64,000 nucleotides of DNA from Streptomyces sp. JHA26 (GTDB lineage: Bacteria > Actinomycetota > Actinomycetes > Streptomycetales > Streptomycetaceae), in contig NZ_BDJC01000019.1 in assembly GCF_002005565.1 (NCBI RefSeq), positions 1 to 64,000 on the forward strand. The letters are read 5' to 3'. The notes under the pieces were generated by a model. The model searched no databases. It saw only the letters and a program-made list of their open reading frames with translations, and was not told the DNA's origin. Shown in pieces: positions 8,887 through 17,495 of the stretch; position 1 is the first letter of the stretch, and the number at the start of each line of letters is the position of its first letter. Made by a program: the position numbers and the translations under genes.

Positions 8887-9728
8887 CCGGCACCGACTCC
8901 CCGGTGCTGCGCGTGGCGGGCCGCCCCGTCGGCCGGTACGTCGTCCGGCCCGAACTGCCCGCCCGCCTCTCCCCGCGCCCCCACCTGCACCCCGTCACCA
9001 CCCTGGCCGGCACCGTGGTCACCGAGTTCAACCCCGCCGACCACCTCCATCACCTCGGCGTCGGTGTCGCCGTTCCCGACGTCGAGGGCCACAACTTCTG
9101 GGGCGGACGCACCTACGTCCGCGACCGGGGGCCGACCGAACTCGACAACCACGGCGCCCAGCGGCACATCGCCTTCCAGCTCCGCGACCCCGACGGCTTC
9201 GTCGAGGAGCTGCGCTGGGTCGCCGCCGGCACCGAGCTGCTGCGCGAACGCCGCACCGTCGCCGCCACCGGACTCACGGACGCCGCCTGGGCGCTGGACT
9301 TCACCTTCTCCCTCACCAACGTCACCGCGGACCCCCTCACCATCGGCAGCCCCGCCACCAACGGGCGCCCCGGCGCGGCCTACGGCGGCTTCTTCTGGCG
9401 GGCCCGCAAGGGGAGCACGGCCCCGCACGTCTTCACCGCCGACCGCGAGGGCGAGAAGGACGTCCACGGCCGCCCCGCCGACTGGCTCGCCCTCACCGGC
9501 GACACCTGGACGCTGGTGTTCGCCGGAGCCACCGACCGGACCCGGCGCGACCCGTGGTTCGTGCGCACGGAGGAGTACCCGGGCGTCGGATCCTCCCTGG
9601 CCCACGAGGAACGGCTGGCGGTCGCCCCCGGCGACACCCTCGTCCGCCGGATCGTCACCGTCGTCGCCGACGGCCGCCTCGACGCCGGCGCCGCGGCGAC
9701 CCTCGTACGGAAGGCGGTGAGCCCGTGA
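8883..9728 (+). CDS. DUF6807 (PmoA-like) protein
   Basis: The 281-residue protein appears all-beta and soluble, with no signal peptide. Conserved His/Asp-rich segments stand out: ADHLHHLGVGVAV near residue 53, FWGGRTYVRDRGPTELDNHG, and later EEYPGVGSSLAHEERLAVAPG. These match the DUF6807/PmoA family found in sugar catabolic operons, whose activity is unknown to me. It is translationally coupled to both neighbours (ATGA and GTGA overlaps), so it probably acts with the oxidoreductase and the GH43 enzyme on one imported sugar. Confidence 0.75.
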   Translation: MTGTDSPVLRVAGRPVGRYVVRPELPARLSPRPHLHPVTTLAGTVVTEFNPADHLHHLGVGVAVPDVEGHNFWGGRTYVRDRGPTELDNHGAQRHIAFQLRDPDGFVEELRWVAAGTELLRERRTVAATGLTDAAWALDFTFSLTNVTADPLTIGSPATNGRPGAAYGGFFWRARKGSTAPHVFTADREGEKDVHGRPADWLALTGDTWTLVFAGATDRTRRDPWFVRTEEYPGVGSSLAHEERLAVAPGDTLVRRIVTVVADGRLDAGAAATLVRKAVSP

Positions 9729-11278
9729 CCCCCGAGACCTCCGTGACCCCCAGGGCCTTTGGGACCCCCGAGACCGCGGACACGTACACCAACCCCGTCC
9801 TGAACGCCGACTGGTCCGACCCGGACGTCGTCCGCGCCGGCGACGACTTCTACCTGACCGCCTCCAGCTTCGGCCGCGCCCCCGGCCTGCCGCTGCTGCA
9901 CTCCCGGGACCTGGTCAACTGGACCCTGGTCGGCCACGCCCTGGACCGCCTGGAACCGGCGGACGTCTTCGCCCGGCCCCGGCACGACTGCGGCGTCTGG
10001 GCCCCGTCCCTGCGCCACCACGCCGACCGCTTCTGGATCTTCTGGGGCGACCCCGACCAGGGCGTCTTCCAGGTCAACGCCCCCGAGATCCGGGGCCCGT
10101 GGACCGAACCGCACCTGGTCAAGGCCGGCCAGGGCCTGATCGACGCCTGCCCCTTGTGGGACGAGGAGACCGGCGAGGCCTACCTCGTGCACGCCTGGGC
10201 CCGCTCGCGCTCCGGCATCAAGAACCGCCTCACCGGCCACCGCATGAGCCCCGACGGCACCGGGCTCCTCGACGAGGGCAAGGTGATCGTCGACGCCGAC
10301 CGCATCCCCGGATGGTTCACCCTGGAGGGCCCCAAGCTCTACCGGCACGACGGCTGGTTCTGGATCCTGGCGCCCGCCGGGGGAGTGGAGACCGGCTGGC
10401 AGGGCGCCTTCCGCTCCCGCGACTTCTTCGGACCGTACGAGGAGAGGGTCGTCCTCGAGCAGAAGGACACCGACGTCAACGGCCCCCACCAGGGCGGCTG
10501 GGTGCGCACCGCGGCCGGCGAGGACTGGTTCCTGCACTTCCAGCAGCGCGGCGCGTACGGCAGGGTGGTCCACCTCCAGCCGATGCGGTGGGGGACGGAC
10601 GGCTGGCCGGTCCTCGGTGACGAGGGCGCCCCGGTCACCGAGCACCCGCGTCCCGCGCTGCCGCCGCAGCCGCCCGCCGCGCCCGCGACCGACGACGACT
10701 TCCCCGGCGGGCGGTACGGACGCCAGTGGTCGTGGACGGCCAACCCGGGTGAGGGCTGGGCCGTCCGGCACTCCGGGGACGGACTCAGGCTCGCCTGCGT
10801 CCGCACGGCCGACGCGCACGACCTGCGCAAGCTGCCGAACGTCCTCACCCAGCGGCTGCCCGGCCTGCCGTCGGCCGTCGAGGTGGAGCTGCGCCTGGAC
10901 AGCACGGAGCCGGGTGCCCGCGCCGGTCTCGCGGTGCTCGGCGACGCCTACCGCTGGATCGGGCTCCAGCGGGGCGCGGACGGGGCGGTGCACCTGGTGC
11001 ACCGGTTCGCCGAGCCGGTGGCGGAGGCCGAGCGGGACGCCGACCACCCCCGCGTCGCACCCGGGGCACGGGTACGGCTGCGGATCGAGACGGCGCCGGG
11101 GGCGCGCTGCCGCTTCTCCTGCGACCTCGGCGACGGCTTCCGGCCCACGGGCCAGGTCTTCGCCGCCACGCCGTGGCGCTGGGTCGGCGCCCTGCTCGGC
11201 CTGTTCGCGCTCGCGCCCACCGGCCGGGGGGACGCCGGCACCGCCGAGTTCACGCACTTCCGGATCACGCCCCAGTGA
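9725..11278 (+). CDS. Glycoside hydrolase family 43 (beta-xylosidase/arabinofuranosidase-like), intracellular
   Basis: The 517-residue enzyme starts at the GTG that overlaps the DUF6807 stop. The N-terminal five-bladed propeller begins with NPVLNADWSDPDVVR; Asp32 is the probable general base. Glu201 in TLEGPKLY is the probable general acid. The last 190 residues are a concanavalin A-like C-terminal domain of the GH43/DUF1349 type. No signal peptide is present, so it should cut oligosaccharides after import, probably removing xylosyl or arabinosyl units. The specificity (xylose, arabinose or galactose) cannot be settled from sequence. Confidence 0.9.
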   Translation: MTPETSVTPRAFGTPETADTYTNPVLNADWSDPDVVRAGDDFYLTASSFGRAPGLPLLHSRDLVNWTLVGHALDRLEPADVFARPRHDCGVWAPSLRHHADRFWIFWGDPDQGVFQVNAPEIRGPWTEPHLVKAGQGLIDACPLWDEETGEAYLVHAWARSRSGIKNRLTGHRMSPDGTGLLDEGKVIVDADRIPGWFTLEGPKLYRHDGWFWILAPAGGVETGWQGAFRSRDFFGPYEERVVLEQKDTDVNGPHQGGWVRTAAGEDWFLHFQQRGAYGRVVHLQPMRWGTDGWPVLGDEGAPVTEHPRPALPPQPPAAPATDDDFPGGRYGRQWSWTANPGEGWAVRHSGDGLRLACVRTADAHDLRKLPNVLTQRLPGLPSAVEVELRLDSTEPGARAGLAVLGDAYRWIGLQRGADGAVHLVHRFAEPVAEAERDADHPRVAPGARVRLRIETAPGARCRFSCDLGDGFRPTGQVFAATPWRWVGALLGLFALAPTGRGDAGTAEFTHFRITPQ

Positions 11279-11327
11279 CAGACCCCATCCGTACGCCTGG
11301 TGAGAGCCGCAATGACGCATCCCCGGA

Positions 11328-11339
11328 GCAAGCGCTTGC
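11328..11339. promoter_or_regulatory. LacI-type operator palindrome before the solute-binding protein
   Basis: GCAAGCGCTTGC is a perfect 12-bp palindrome flanked by CCGG on both sides, 152 bp before the binding-protein ATG. A weaker AAGCGCTC half-like site follows at 11373. It shares the AAGCGCTT core with 5646-5657. The 213-bp gap 11279-11491 shows no gene. Confidence 0.65.
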
Positions 11340-11491
11340 CGGGAGCCGGCGGAACCCTCGCCGCCGCCGGTGAAGCGCTCCTCGGGACCGCAGAAGCAGC
11401 TCGGCACCCACCGAGCCGCCCGCAGCACCACTGATCGCCCCCCACGTCGTTCAGCACCGCACCGTTGGATCCAGCAGAAGAGAGCCGACCA

Positions 11492-12856
11492 ATGAAGATC
11501 AGCATGCGCAGCAACAGAAGCACCGCCGGGCGCCGGACGACCGTCGCCGTCGCCCTGGGGGCCGTGCTCGCGCTGACCGCCACCGCCTGCGGTGACGACG
11601 GCAGCGGGGCGGGCGGCGACAAGGGCGCCGAGGGCGACGGCAAGGGGAAGATCGTCTTCTGGGACAACAACGGCGGCATCCGCACGGCCGTGTGGAAGGA
11701 GATCATCGCCGACTTCGAGAAGGCGAACCCGGACATCGACGTCGAGTACGTCGGCATCGCCGCCACCGAGTACCAGTCCAAGGTCGACACCGCCATCCAG
11801 GGCGGCGGCCTGCCCGACGTCGGCGGCGTCGGCGCGGCGATGCTCGCCGGGTTCTCCGCCCAGAACGCGCTGGAGCCGCTGGACAACCGGCTCACCGGGT
11901 CGTCCCTGAACGGCAGGGTCAACAAGGACATGATCGAGTCCCTGCGGGCCGCCGGCGGCGGTGACGGCCGCCTCTACTCGGTGCCGACCTCGGCCAACAA
12001 CGGCGTCCTCTACTACCGCACCGACCTGTTCGACAAGGCGGGCCTCGAGGCGCCGACGACCTGGGACGCCTTCTACACGGCGGCCGAGAAGCTCACCGAC
12101 GCGGGCAGGAACGAGTTCGGCTACACCATCCGCGGCGGCTCGGGCTCCATCGCCCAGGCCCTCGACGCGATGTACGGGCAGTCCGGCATCACCTCGTTCT
12201 GGGACGCCGAGAAGAAGAAGACCACCCTCAACGACCCGAAGAACGTCGAGGCGCTGGAGAAGTACGCGAGCCTCTACAAGAAGGTCACGCCGGCCGCCGA
12301 CGTCAACAACGACTTCGCCAAGATGGTCGCCCAGTGGGACTCGGGCACGATCGGCATGCTCAACCATAATCTGGGCTCCTACCAGGACCACGTGAAGGCG
12401 CTCGGCGCCGACAAGTTCCGCGGCATCCCGCAGCCGGTCGGCGCCTCCGGCAAGCGCGTCCAGGTGTCCAACCCGGTCGACGGGCTCGGCCTGTTCAAGA
12501 GCTCCAAGAACAAGGAGGCCGCCTGGAAGTTCATCGAGTTCGCCACCTCGAAGGAGCAGAACTCGAAGTTCAACGAGTCGGCCGGGCAGGTGCCGTCGAA
12601 CACGGAGGCCGCGAAGGACGCGTGGATCGGCAAGGCCGAGCCGACGAAGCTGGCCGCCGAGGCGCTGAACGACGGGTCGACGACCATCGTCCAGCTGCCG
12701 TACTACCTGCCGGACTGGAACACCATCTCCAAGGCCGACAACGAGCCGAACTTCCAGAAGGTGCTGCTCGGGAAGATGAGCGCGAAGGACTTCCTGGACA
12801 CGATGGCGGACCAGCTGAACGAGGCGCAGGCCGAGTGGAACGAGCAGACGGGCTGA
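11492..12856 (+). CDS. Extracellular solute-binding lipoprotein of the sugar ABC importer
   Basis: This 454-residue protein has a basic n-region, a hydrophobic core and a lipobox ending in TATAC at about residue 33. A Gly/Asp-rich linker follows, then the family 1 (MalE-type) binding fold: KIVFWDNNGGIRTAVWKEII, and DIDVEYVGIAATEYQSKVDTAIQGGGLPDV. It would be lipid-anchored outside the membrane and capture the sugar for the permeases at 5752 and 6684. It lies six genes downstream of them behind its own palindrome, which allows binding protein to be made in excess. Confidence 0.93.
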   Translation: MKISMRSNRSTAGRRTTVAVALGAVLALTATACGDDGSGAGGDKGAEGDGKGKIVFWDNNGGIRTAVWKEIIADFEKANPDIDVEYVGIAATEYQSKVDTAIQGGGLPDVGGVGAAMLAGFSAQNALEPLDNRLTGSSLNGRVNKDMIESLRAAGGGDGRLYSVPTSANNGVLYYRTDLFDKAGLEAPTTWDAFYTAAEKLTDAGRNEFGYTIRGGSGSIAQALDAMYGQSGITSFWDAEKKKTTLNDPKNVEALEKYASLYKKVTPAADVNNDFAKMVAQWDSGTIGMLNHNLGSYQDHVKALGADKFRGIPQPVGASGKRVQVSNPVDGLGLFKSSKNKEAAWKFIEFATSKEQNSKFNESAGQVPSNTEAAKDAWIGKAEPTKLAAEALNDGSTTIVQLPYYLPDWNTISKADNEPNFQKVLLGKMSAKDFLDTMADQLNEAQAEWNEQTG

Positions 12857-12923
12857 GAGCCCGGGCCCGGCATCGCCGTGGGACGGCCCGTGGTCCGCGG
12901 ACCGCCGGCCGTCCCCGGCCCGT

Positions 12924-12968
12924 CGCACCCGCGCGGTGGAGCCGCACGGTGATGCGGCCCCGCGCCCC
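12924..12968. repeat. 45-bp interspersed intergenic repeat, copy A
   Basis: This GC-rich element shares both ends and its exact 45-bp length with 25875-25919: CGC-CCCGCGCGG-GGAGCCGC in the left half and GCCCCGCGCCCC at the right end. It lies between the binding-protein and acetylesterase genes and can fold on itself. It resembles the short repeats scattered through Streptomyces intergenic DNA. Confidence 0.65.
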
Positions 12969-13006
12969 CGAGGCGAGTACTCCCCCTTCACGAAAGGTCG
13001 ACCAGC

Positions 13007-13807
13007 GTGTCACTCAGCCGAAGGCACGTCACCGCGGCGGTCGTCGCCGCCGTTCCGCTGGCGTTCGCCGGCGCCGGTACCGCACGGGCCGGCGGGCGTC
13101 GTTCCCGCACGCTCTTCATCGCCGGCGACTCCACCGCCGCGCAGAAGTACGCCGACGCCGCGCCCGAGACCGGGTGGGGCATGGCGCTGCCGTTCTTCCT
13201 CCGCAAGGACCTCCCCGTCGCCAACCACGCCGTGAACGGGCGCAGTTCCAAGAGCTTCGTGGACGAGGGGCGGCTGGAGGCGCTCCTCGACGCCGTCCGG
13301 CCCGGCGATCTGCTCCTCGTCCAGTTCGCGCACAACGACGAGAAGCGCGAGGACCCCGCCCGCTACACCGAGCCCTGGACGACCTACCGGGACCACCTGC
13401 GCCGGTACGTCGACGGCGCCCGGGCCCGCGGGGCGCGGCCGGTGCTGGCCACACCCGTCGAGCGGCGCCGGTTCGACGCGGACGGCGACGCGGTCCCCAG
13501 CCACGGCGCGTACCCGGCGGCGATGCGGGCGCTGGCCGCCGAGGAGGGCGTGGCCCTGCTCGACGTGCAGGCGCTGTCGCTCGCGCTGTGGCAGCGGCTC
13601 GGCGTCGAGGAGACCAAGACGTACTTCAACTGGACCGCCACCGAGCAGGACAACACCCACTTCAACCCGCCGGGCGCGATCGAGGTGGCCCGGCTGGTCG
13701 CGCGGGAGCTGCTGCGCACCCGGGTGCTGGCGCACCGGGACGTGCGCCGGCTGGACGAGGAGATTCCCGCGTCCTGGATCGGCTGGCCGCAACCGGCCAC
13801 CGCGTAA
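13007..13807 (+). CDS. Rhamnogalacturonan acetylesterase, CE12/SGNH hydrolase
   Basis: The 266-residue secreted esterase starts at GTG 13007 behind GAAAGG. A twin-arginine-like signal (SRRHVTAAVV, hydrophobic core, cleavage near ARA-GG) leads into the SGNH fold. The nucleophile is Ser42 in AGDSTAA, the block III Asn110 is in QFAHND, and the Asp215-His218 pair is in DNTHF. These match CE12 enzymes that remove acetyl groups from rhamnogalacturonan I, opening pectin to the lyases encoded next. It heads a same-strand run with PL1 (30-bp gap) and CE8. Confidence 0.88.
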   Translation: MSLSRRHVTAAVVAAVPLAFAGAGTARAGGRRSRTLFIAGDSTAAQKYADAAPETGWGMALPFFLRKDLPVANHAVNGRSSKSFVDEGRLEALLDAVRPGDLLLVQFAHNDEKREDPARYTEPWTTYRDHLRRYVDGARARGARPVLATPVERRRFDADGDAVPSHGAYPAAMRALAAEEGVALLDVQALSLALWQRLGVEETKTYFNWTATEQDNTHFNPPGAIEVARLVARELLRTRVLAHRDVRRLDEEIPASWIGWPQPATA

Positions 13808-13837
13808 CCCCCCGTACCGGAGAAGGAGAGCCGCACC

Positions 13838-15169
13838 ATGAGCACACGGATATGGCATGGGCATGCCAGCAAGAGAGCGGCCGCGCTGGTGGGCTGCACC
13901 GCCCTCGTGCTGGGTCTGACCGCCGCCACCGCCCAGGCCCGCCCCGGCCACCACCCCCACGACGTCGCCCGGCAGACGCTGCCGGCGAAGGACGGCTGGG
14001 CCTCCCAGGGCACCGGCACCACCGGCGGCGCCGCCGCCGACGCCGAGCACGTGTACACGGTCACCACCTGGGCCGAGTTCAAGGCCGCCCTCGCCGCCGG
14101 CGGCGACGCGCCGAGGATCATCAAGGTGAAGGGCACCATCGACGCCGTCTCCGAGGGCTGCGACGCCTTCGCCGCCCCCGGCTACGACTTCGACGCCTAC
14201 CTGGAGAAGTACTCGCCCGAGAACTGGGGCCTGGAGACCGACCTGAGCGCCGAGCCCGACGACAGCCCCGAGGGCCTGCGCCGCGCCTCCGCCGCCCGGC
14301 AGGACCGGTCGGTCAAGGCGAACGTCCCCGCCGACACCACCATCATCGGCGTCGGCCGGAACGCCGGGTTCAAGGGCGCCAGCCTGCAGATCAAGGGCGT
14401 GGACAACGTCATCGTCCGCAACCTCGCCTTCGAGAGCCCCGTGGACTGCTTCCCGCAGTGGGACCCCACGGACGGGGACAAGGGCAACTGGAACTCCGAG
14501 TACGACAGCGCGGTCGTGTACGGCTCCACCCACGTCTGGCTGGACCACAACACCTTCACCGACGGCGAGCACCCCGACAGCGCGGCGCCCACCCACTTCG
14601 GCATGCTCTACCAGCAGCACGACGGCCAACTGGACGTCGTCAAGGGCGCCGACTACGTCACCGCCTCCTGGAACGTCTTCACCGAGCACGACAAGACGAT
14701 CCTCATCGGCAACAGCGACAGCGAGTCCACCGCCGCCGGCGACCGCGGCCACCTCAAGGTGACCTTCCACCACAACCTGTTCAAGAACCTCGTCGAGCGC
14801 GCGCCCCGGGTCCGCTTCGGCCAGGTCGACGTCTACAACAACCACTTCGTGGCCTCGGACGACTACGCCTACAGCTTCGGCGTCGGCAAGGAGTCCGCGC
14901 TCGTCGCCGAGCACAACGCCTTCACGCTCCCGAAGGGCGTCGGCCCCGCCAAGGTCCTGAAGAAGTGGAACGACGCCCCGGTCACCGCCGCGCACAACCG
15001 GGTCAACGGCCGCACGGTCGACCTGATCGCCGTGCACAACGCGGAGATCCCCGCCGAGACCCTGCGCACCGGCGCGGGCTGGACGCCCACCCTGCGCACC
15101 GTGGTCCTCCCGGCCGCGGTGGTCCCCCACGTCGTCGACCGCGGCGCGGGCGCCGGCCGCCTGCGCTGA
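13838..15169 (+). CDS. Secreted pectate lyase, PL1 family
   Basis: The 443-residue protein has a Sec signal (cleavage near AQA-RPG, residue about 30) and the PL1 right-handed beta-helix. Characteristic segments are VTTWAEFKAAL, DNVIVRNLAFESP, VWLDHNTFTDGEH with the Ca-binding acidic side, DYVTASWNVFTEHDKTILIG, and VTFHHNLFKNLVERAPRVRFG with the catalytic Arg. It cleaves de-esterified polygalacturonate by beta-elimination. AAGGAGAG precedes the ATG. It sits between the acetylesterase and the pectinesterase that prepare its substrate. Confidence 0.93.
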   Translation: MSTRIWHGHASKRAAALVGCTALVLGLTAATAQARPGHHPHDVARQTLPAKDGWASQGTGTTGGAAADAEHVYTVTTWAEFKAALAAGGDAPRIIKVKGTIDAVSEGCDAFAAPGYDFDAYLEKYSPENWGLETDLSAEPDDSPEGLRRASAARQDRSVKANVPADTTIIGVGRNAGFKGASLQIKGVDNVIVRNLAFESPVDCFPQWDPTDGDKGNWNSEYDSAVVYGSTHVWLDHNTFTDGEHPDSAAPTHFGMLYQQHDGQLDVVKGADYVTASWNVFTEHDKTILIGNSDSESTAAGDRGHLKVTFHHNLFKNLVERAPRVRFGQVDVYNNHFVASDDYAYSFGVGKESALVAEHNAFTLPKGVGPAKVLKKWNDAPVTAAHNRVNGRTVDLIAVHNAEIPAETLRTGAGWTPTLRTVVLPAAVVPHVVDRGAGAGRLR

Positions 15170-15248
15170 CGCCCACCCGAACCGGGCCGGGGCGCCCGCA
15201 CCGCCCCGGCCCACCCCGGCCCCGCCATCCTCCCGAAGGAGCACGCGC

Positions 15249-16370
15249 ATGCCCCGTCCCGCCCCGTCCCGCAGAGGCTTCCTGCTCGCGACGGCCGCCG
15301 CGGGCGCCGCCGTCGGCCTCGCCGCCGGCCCGGCCCCCGCGGCCGGCCGCCCCCGTCCGTTCGGCCGCCACGGCTCACCGTCCGCCCGCCGCACCCCGAA
15401 GACCCTGTACGTCGACCCGCACGGCCGCGGCGACTTCACCTCCGTCCGGGCCGCCGTCACCGCCGCCACCGGCAGCGGCTGGACGCTGGTCCTCGCGCCC
15501 GGCACCTACCGCGAGACGGTCACCGTCGACGCCACCCGCACCGGCACCACCTGGATCGGCGCCTCCGGGGACCCGCGCGACACCGTCATCGTGTACGACA
15601 ACGCGGCCGGCACCCCCAAACCGGACGGCTCCGGCACCTACGGCACCAGCGGCTCGGCCACCGTCACCGTGCAGGCCGACGGCTTCACCGCCCACCGGAT
15701 CACCTTCGCCAACGACTGGCTGCGCGCCGACCACCCCGGCTGGACCGGCACCCAGGCCGTCGCCCTCAAGGCCCAGGGCGACCGCACGGCGTTCCACCAC
15801 TGCCGCTTCCTCGGCCACCAGGACACCCTCTACGCCGACACCCGCGCCCTCGACCACTTCGCCCGCCAGTACTACGCCCACTGCTATGTCGAGGGCGACG
15901 TCGACTTCGTCTTCGGCCGGGCGACGGCCGTGTACGAGCACTGCCACTTCCGCACCCTGGTCCGCACCGACCTCGCCGCCGCCCCCTACGGCTTCGTGTT
16001 CGCACCGTCCACGGCGGGCGCCAACCCGCGCGGCTACCTCGTGACCCGGGGCCGCGTCAGCAGCGAGGCCCCCGACGGCTCCTACAAGCTGGCCCGCCCC
16101 TGGGTGCCCAGCTCCGACACCACCGCCCGCCCGATGCTCACCGTGCGCGAGACCCACCTCGGCGCGGGCATCGACGAGGCCGCGCCCTACGCCGACATGC
16201 GGGACGCGTACCCGTGGCAGGAACAGCGGTTTCGCGAGTACCGCAACACCGGCCCCGGCGCGGCGGTCACCGTCCCCGGGAACCGGCCGCAGCTGACCCG
16301 CGCCGAGGCCGCCGCGCACACCAGGGAGGCGTACCTCGGCGACTGGCGCCCGTGGGCCCGCCACCGGTGA
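15249..16370 (+). CDS. Secreted pectinesterase, CE8 family
   Basis: The 373-residue protein begins with a Tat signal (SRRGFLLATAAAGAAVGLA, cleavage near residue 35). The CE8 beta-helix has both catalytic aspartates in recognisable context: CRFLGHQDTLYAD and YVEGDVDFVFGRATAVYEHC. It demethylates homogalacturonan so that PL1 and PL3 lyases can act. AAGGAG lies before the ATG. It is the last gene of the plus-strand pectinase run and ends before a strong hairpin. Confidence 0.93.
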   Translation: MPRPAPSRRGFLLATAAAGAAVGLAAGPAPAAGRPRPFGRHGSPSARRTPKTLYVDPHGRGDFTSVRAAVTAATGSGWTLVLAPGTYRETVTVDATRTGTTWIGASGDPRDTVIVYDNAAGTPKPDGSGTYGTSGSATVTVQADGFTAHRITFANDWLRADHPGWTGTQAVALKAQGDRTAFHHCRFLGHQDTLYADTRALDHFARQYYAHCYVEGDVDFVFGRATAVYEHCHFRTLVRTDLAAAPYGFVFAPSTAGANPRGYLVTRGRVSSEAPDGSYKLARPWVPSSDTTARPMLTVRETHLGAGIDEAAPYADMRDAYPWQEQRFREYRNTGPGAAVTVPGNRPQLTRAEAAAHTREAYLGDWRPWARHR

Positions 16371-16471
16371 CCCGCCCGGCTCCCACCGGGCGCTCGAGCA
16401 CGAGCCGGACGACGGCCCGGTCGACGACGGAACGGCCGGGACGTTCTGGTTCCGGAAGGAGCCGGGAAGGG

Positions 16472-16507
16472 GAACGCCCCCGCCGGTCGTCACCGGCGGG
16501 GGCGTTC
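16472..16507. terminator. Bidirectional hairpin between pectinesterase and PL3 lyase
   Basis: This is a perfect 16-bp stem (GAACGCCCCCGCCGGT and its complement) with a 4-base loop, in the gap between convergent genes. There is no long T-run, as is usual in Streptomyces. Confidence 0.85.
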
Positions 16508-16575
16508 GGTGTGCCGGCCGAGTGGGGGCCCGGACGGCACGCACCGGCCCGGGGGGCGGGCCGGCGCGCCGGGGG

Positions 16576-17409
16576 TCACTCGTACGTGACGTCCGAGGCC
16601 GTGAAGTTGCAGACCTTGCCGTACGGGCCGGCCGGCGTGAGCTCCTTGGGCTCCTTGCCGGTGTTGTTGCCCTGGAAGCGGACGCAGGTCTTGATCTTCT
16701 TCTTGCCGTCGCCGTGGATGCGGACGTTGCGCAGCGTCGCCGTGTCGCCGTAGTTCTCGTTGATGCCCACGATGGCCTTGCCGGGCGCGGTGACGTCCAC
16801 CCCGTCGATGACGATCGTGCGCTTGTACTGCTTCTTGCAGTTGCCGCAGGAGCGGACCAGCTTGCCGAAGTTCTCGACCCGGAAGTCGCTGACCACGAGC
16901 TTGCCCGCGCCGTTGAACTGGAGCACCTTGTCGTCGGCGTTCCTCGCGCCGCCCCCCTGCACGCTGTACACCGCCGACGACGAGGTGCCCTTGAAGCTGG
17001 CGGCGTCCTCGCCGACGTCCAGCCACCACACGTTCTGCAGCGTGCAGGAGCCCTTGCAGTGGACGCCGTCCGCGGCCGGGGTGCCGATGACGACGTTCTT
17101 CAGCACGGCGCCGTCCGCCAGCTCGAAGATCGGGCCCTGGTCCTCGTCCTGGCCGGAGGTGCCGAGGGCGCCGGTGCCGTAGAACTTCTTCATCTTGCCG
17201 TCGTAGGTGCCGGAGACCGGGATCGTCGACGAGACGGGCTTGCTGCCGGTGTCCGAGGGCCAGGACGACGCGGCGCCGGCCGTGGACAGCATCGTCGTCG
17301 TGACGATCGCCGCGCCCGTGACGCCGAAGGCGGCGGCCGATGCGATCACCGCCCGGCGCCTGGTGACCCGGCGGCGGTGGCGGACCCGCTGTGCAGCTCC
17401 TGCAGTCAT
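16576..17409 (-). CDS. Secreted pectate lyase, PL3 family
   Basis: This is a 277-residue compact beta-helix lyase. After a basic TRRRAVIAS leader and a long hydrophobic signal (cleavage near GAA-SSWP), the mature part has the PL3 signature order: GPIFELADGAVLKNVVIG, ADGVHCKGSCTLQNVWWLDVGEDAASFKG, KVLQFNGAGKLVVSDFRVENFGKLVRSCGNC and INENYGDTATLRNV. The ATG at 17409 has AAGGA before it. It follows the sigma/TM gene pair on the same strand with an 86-bp gap that contains a perfect CCACGCGTGG palindrome at 17455-17464, so it may have its own control. Confidence 0.9.
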   Translation of the reverse strand: MTAGAAQRVRHRRRVTRRRAVIASAAAFGVTGAAIVTTTMLSTAGAASSWPSDTGSKPVSSTIPVSGTYDGKMKKFYGTGALGTSGQDEDQGPIFELADGAVLKNVVIGTPAADGVHCKGSCTLQNVWWLDVGEDAASFKGTSSSAVYSVQGGGARNADDKVLQFNGAGKLVVSDFRVENFGKLVRSCGNCKKQYKRTIVIDGVDVTAPGKAIVGINENYGDTATLRNVRIHGDGKKKIKTCVRFQGNNTGKEPKELTPAGPYGKVCNFTASDVTYE

Positions 17410-17495
17410 GCTCGTGTCCTTGCGTGGGGAGGGGAACCTTTCGCCCTCCTGTCGCCACGCGTGGGCGATGGGTTGCCGTGTCTCCTGATCTTTTT

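Noticed and set aside
9380..12991. 1203-codon minus-strand frame across the GH43 and binding-protein genes
   Set aside because: It spans several real plus-strand genes and their gaps and has biased, repetitive composition. It is a shadow frame.
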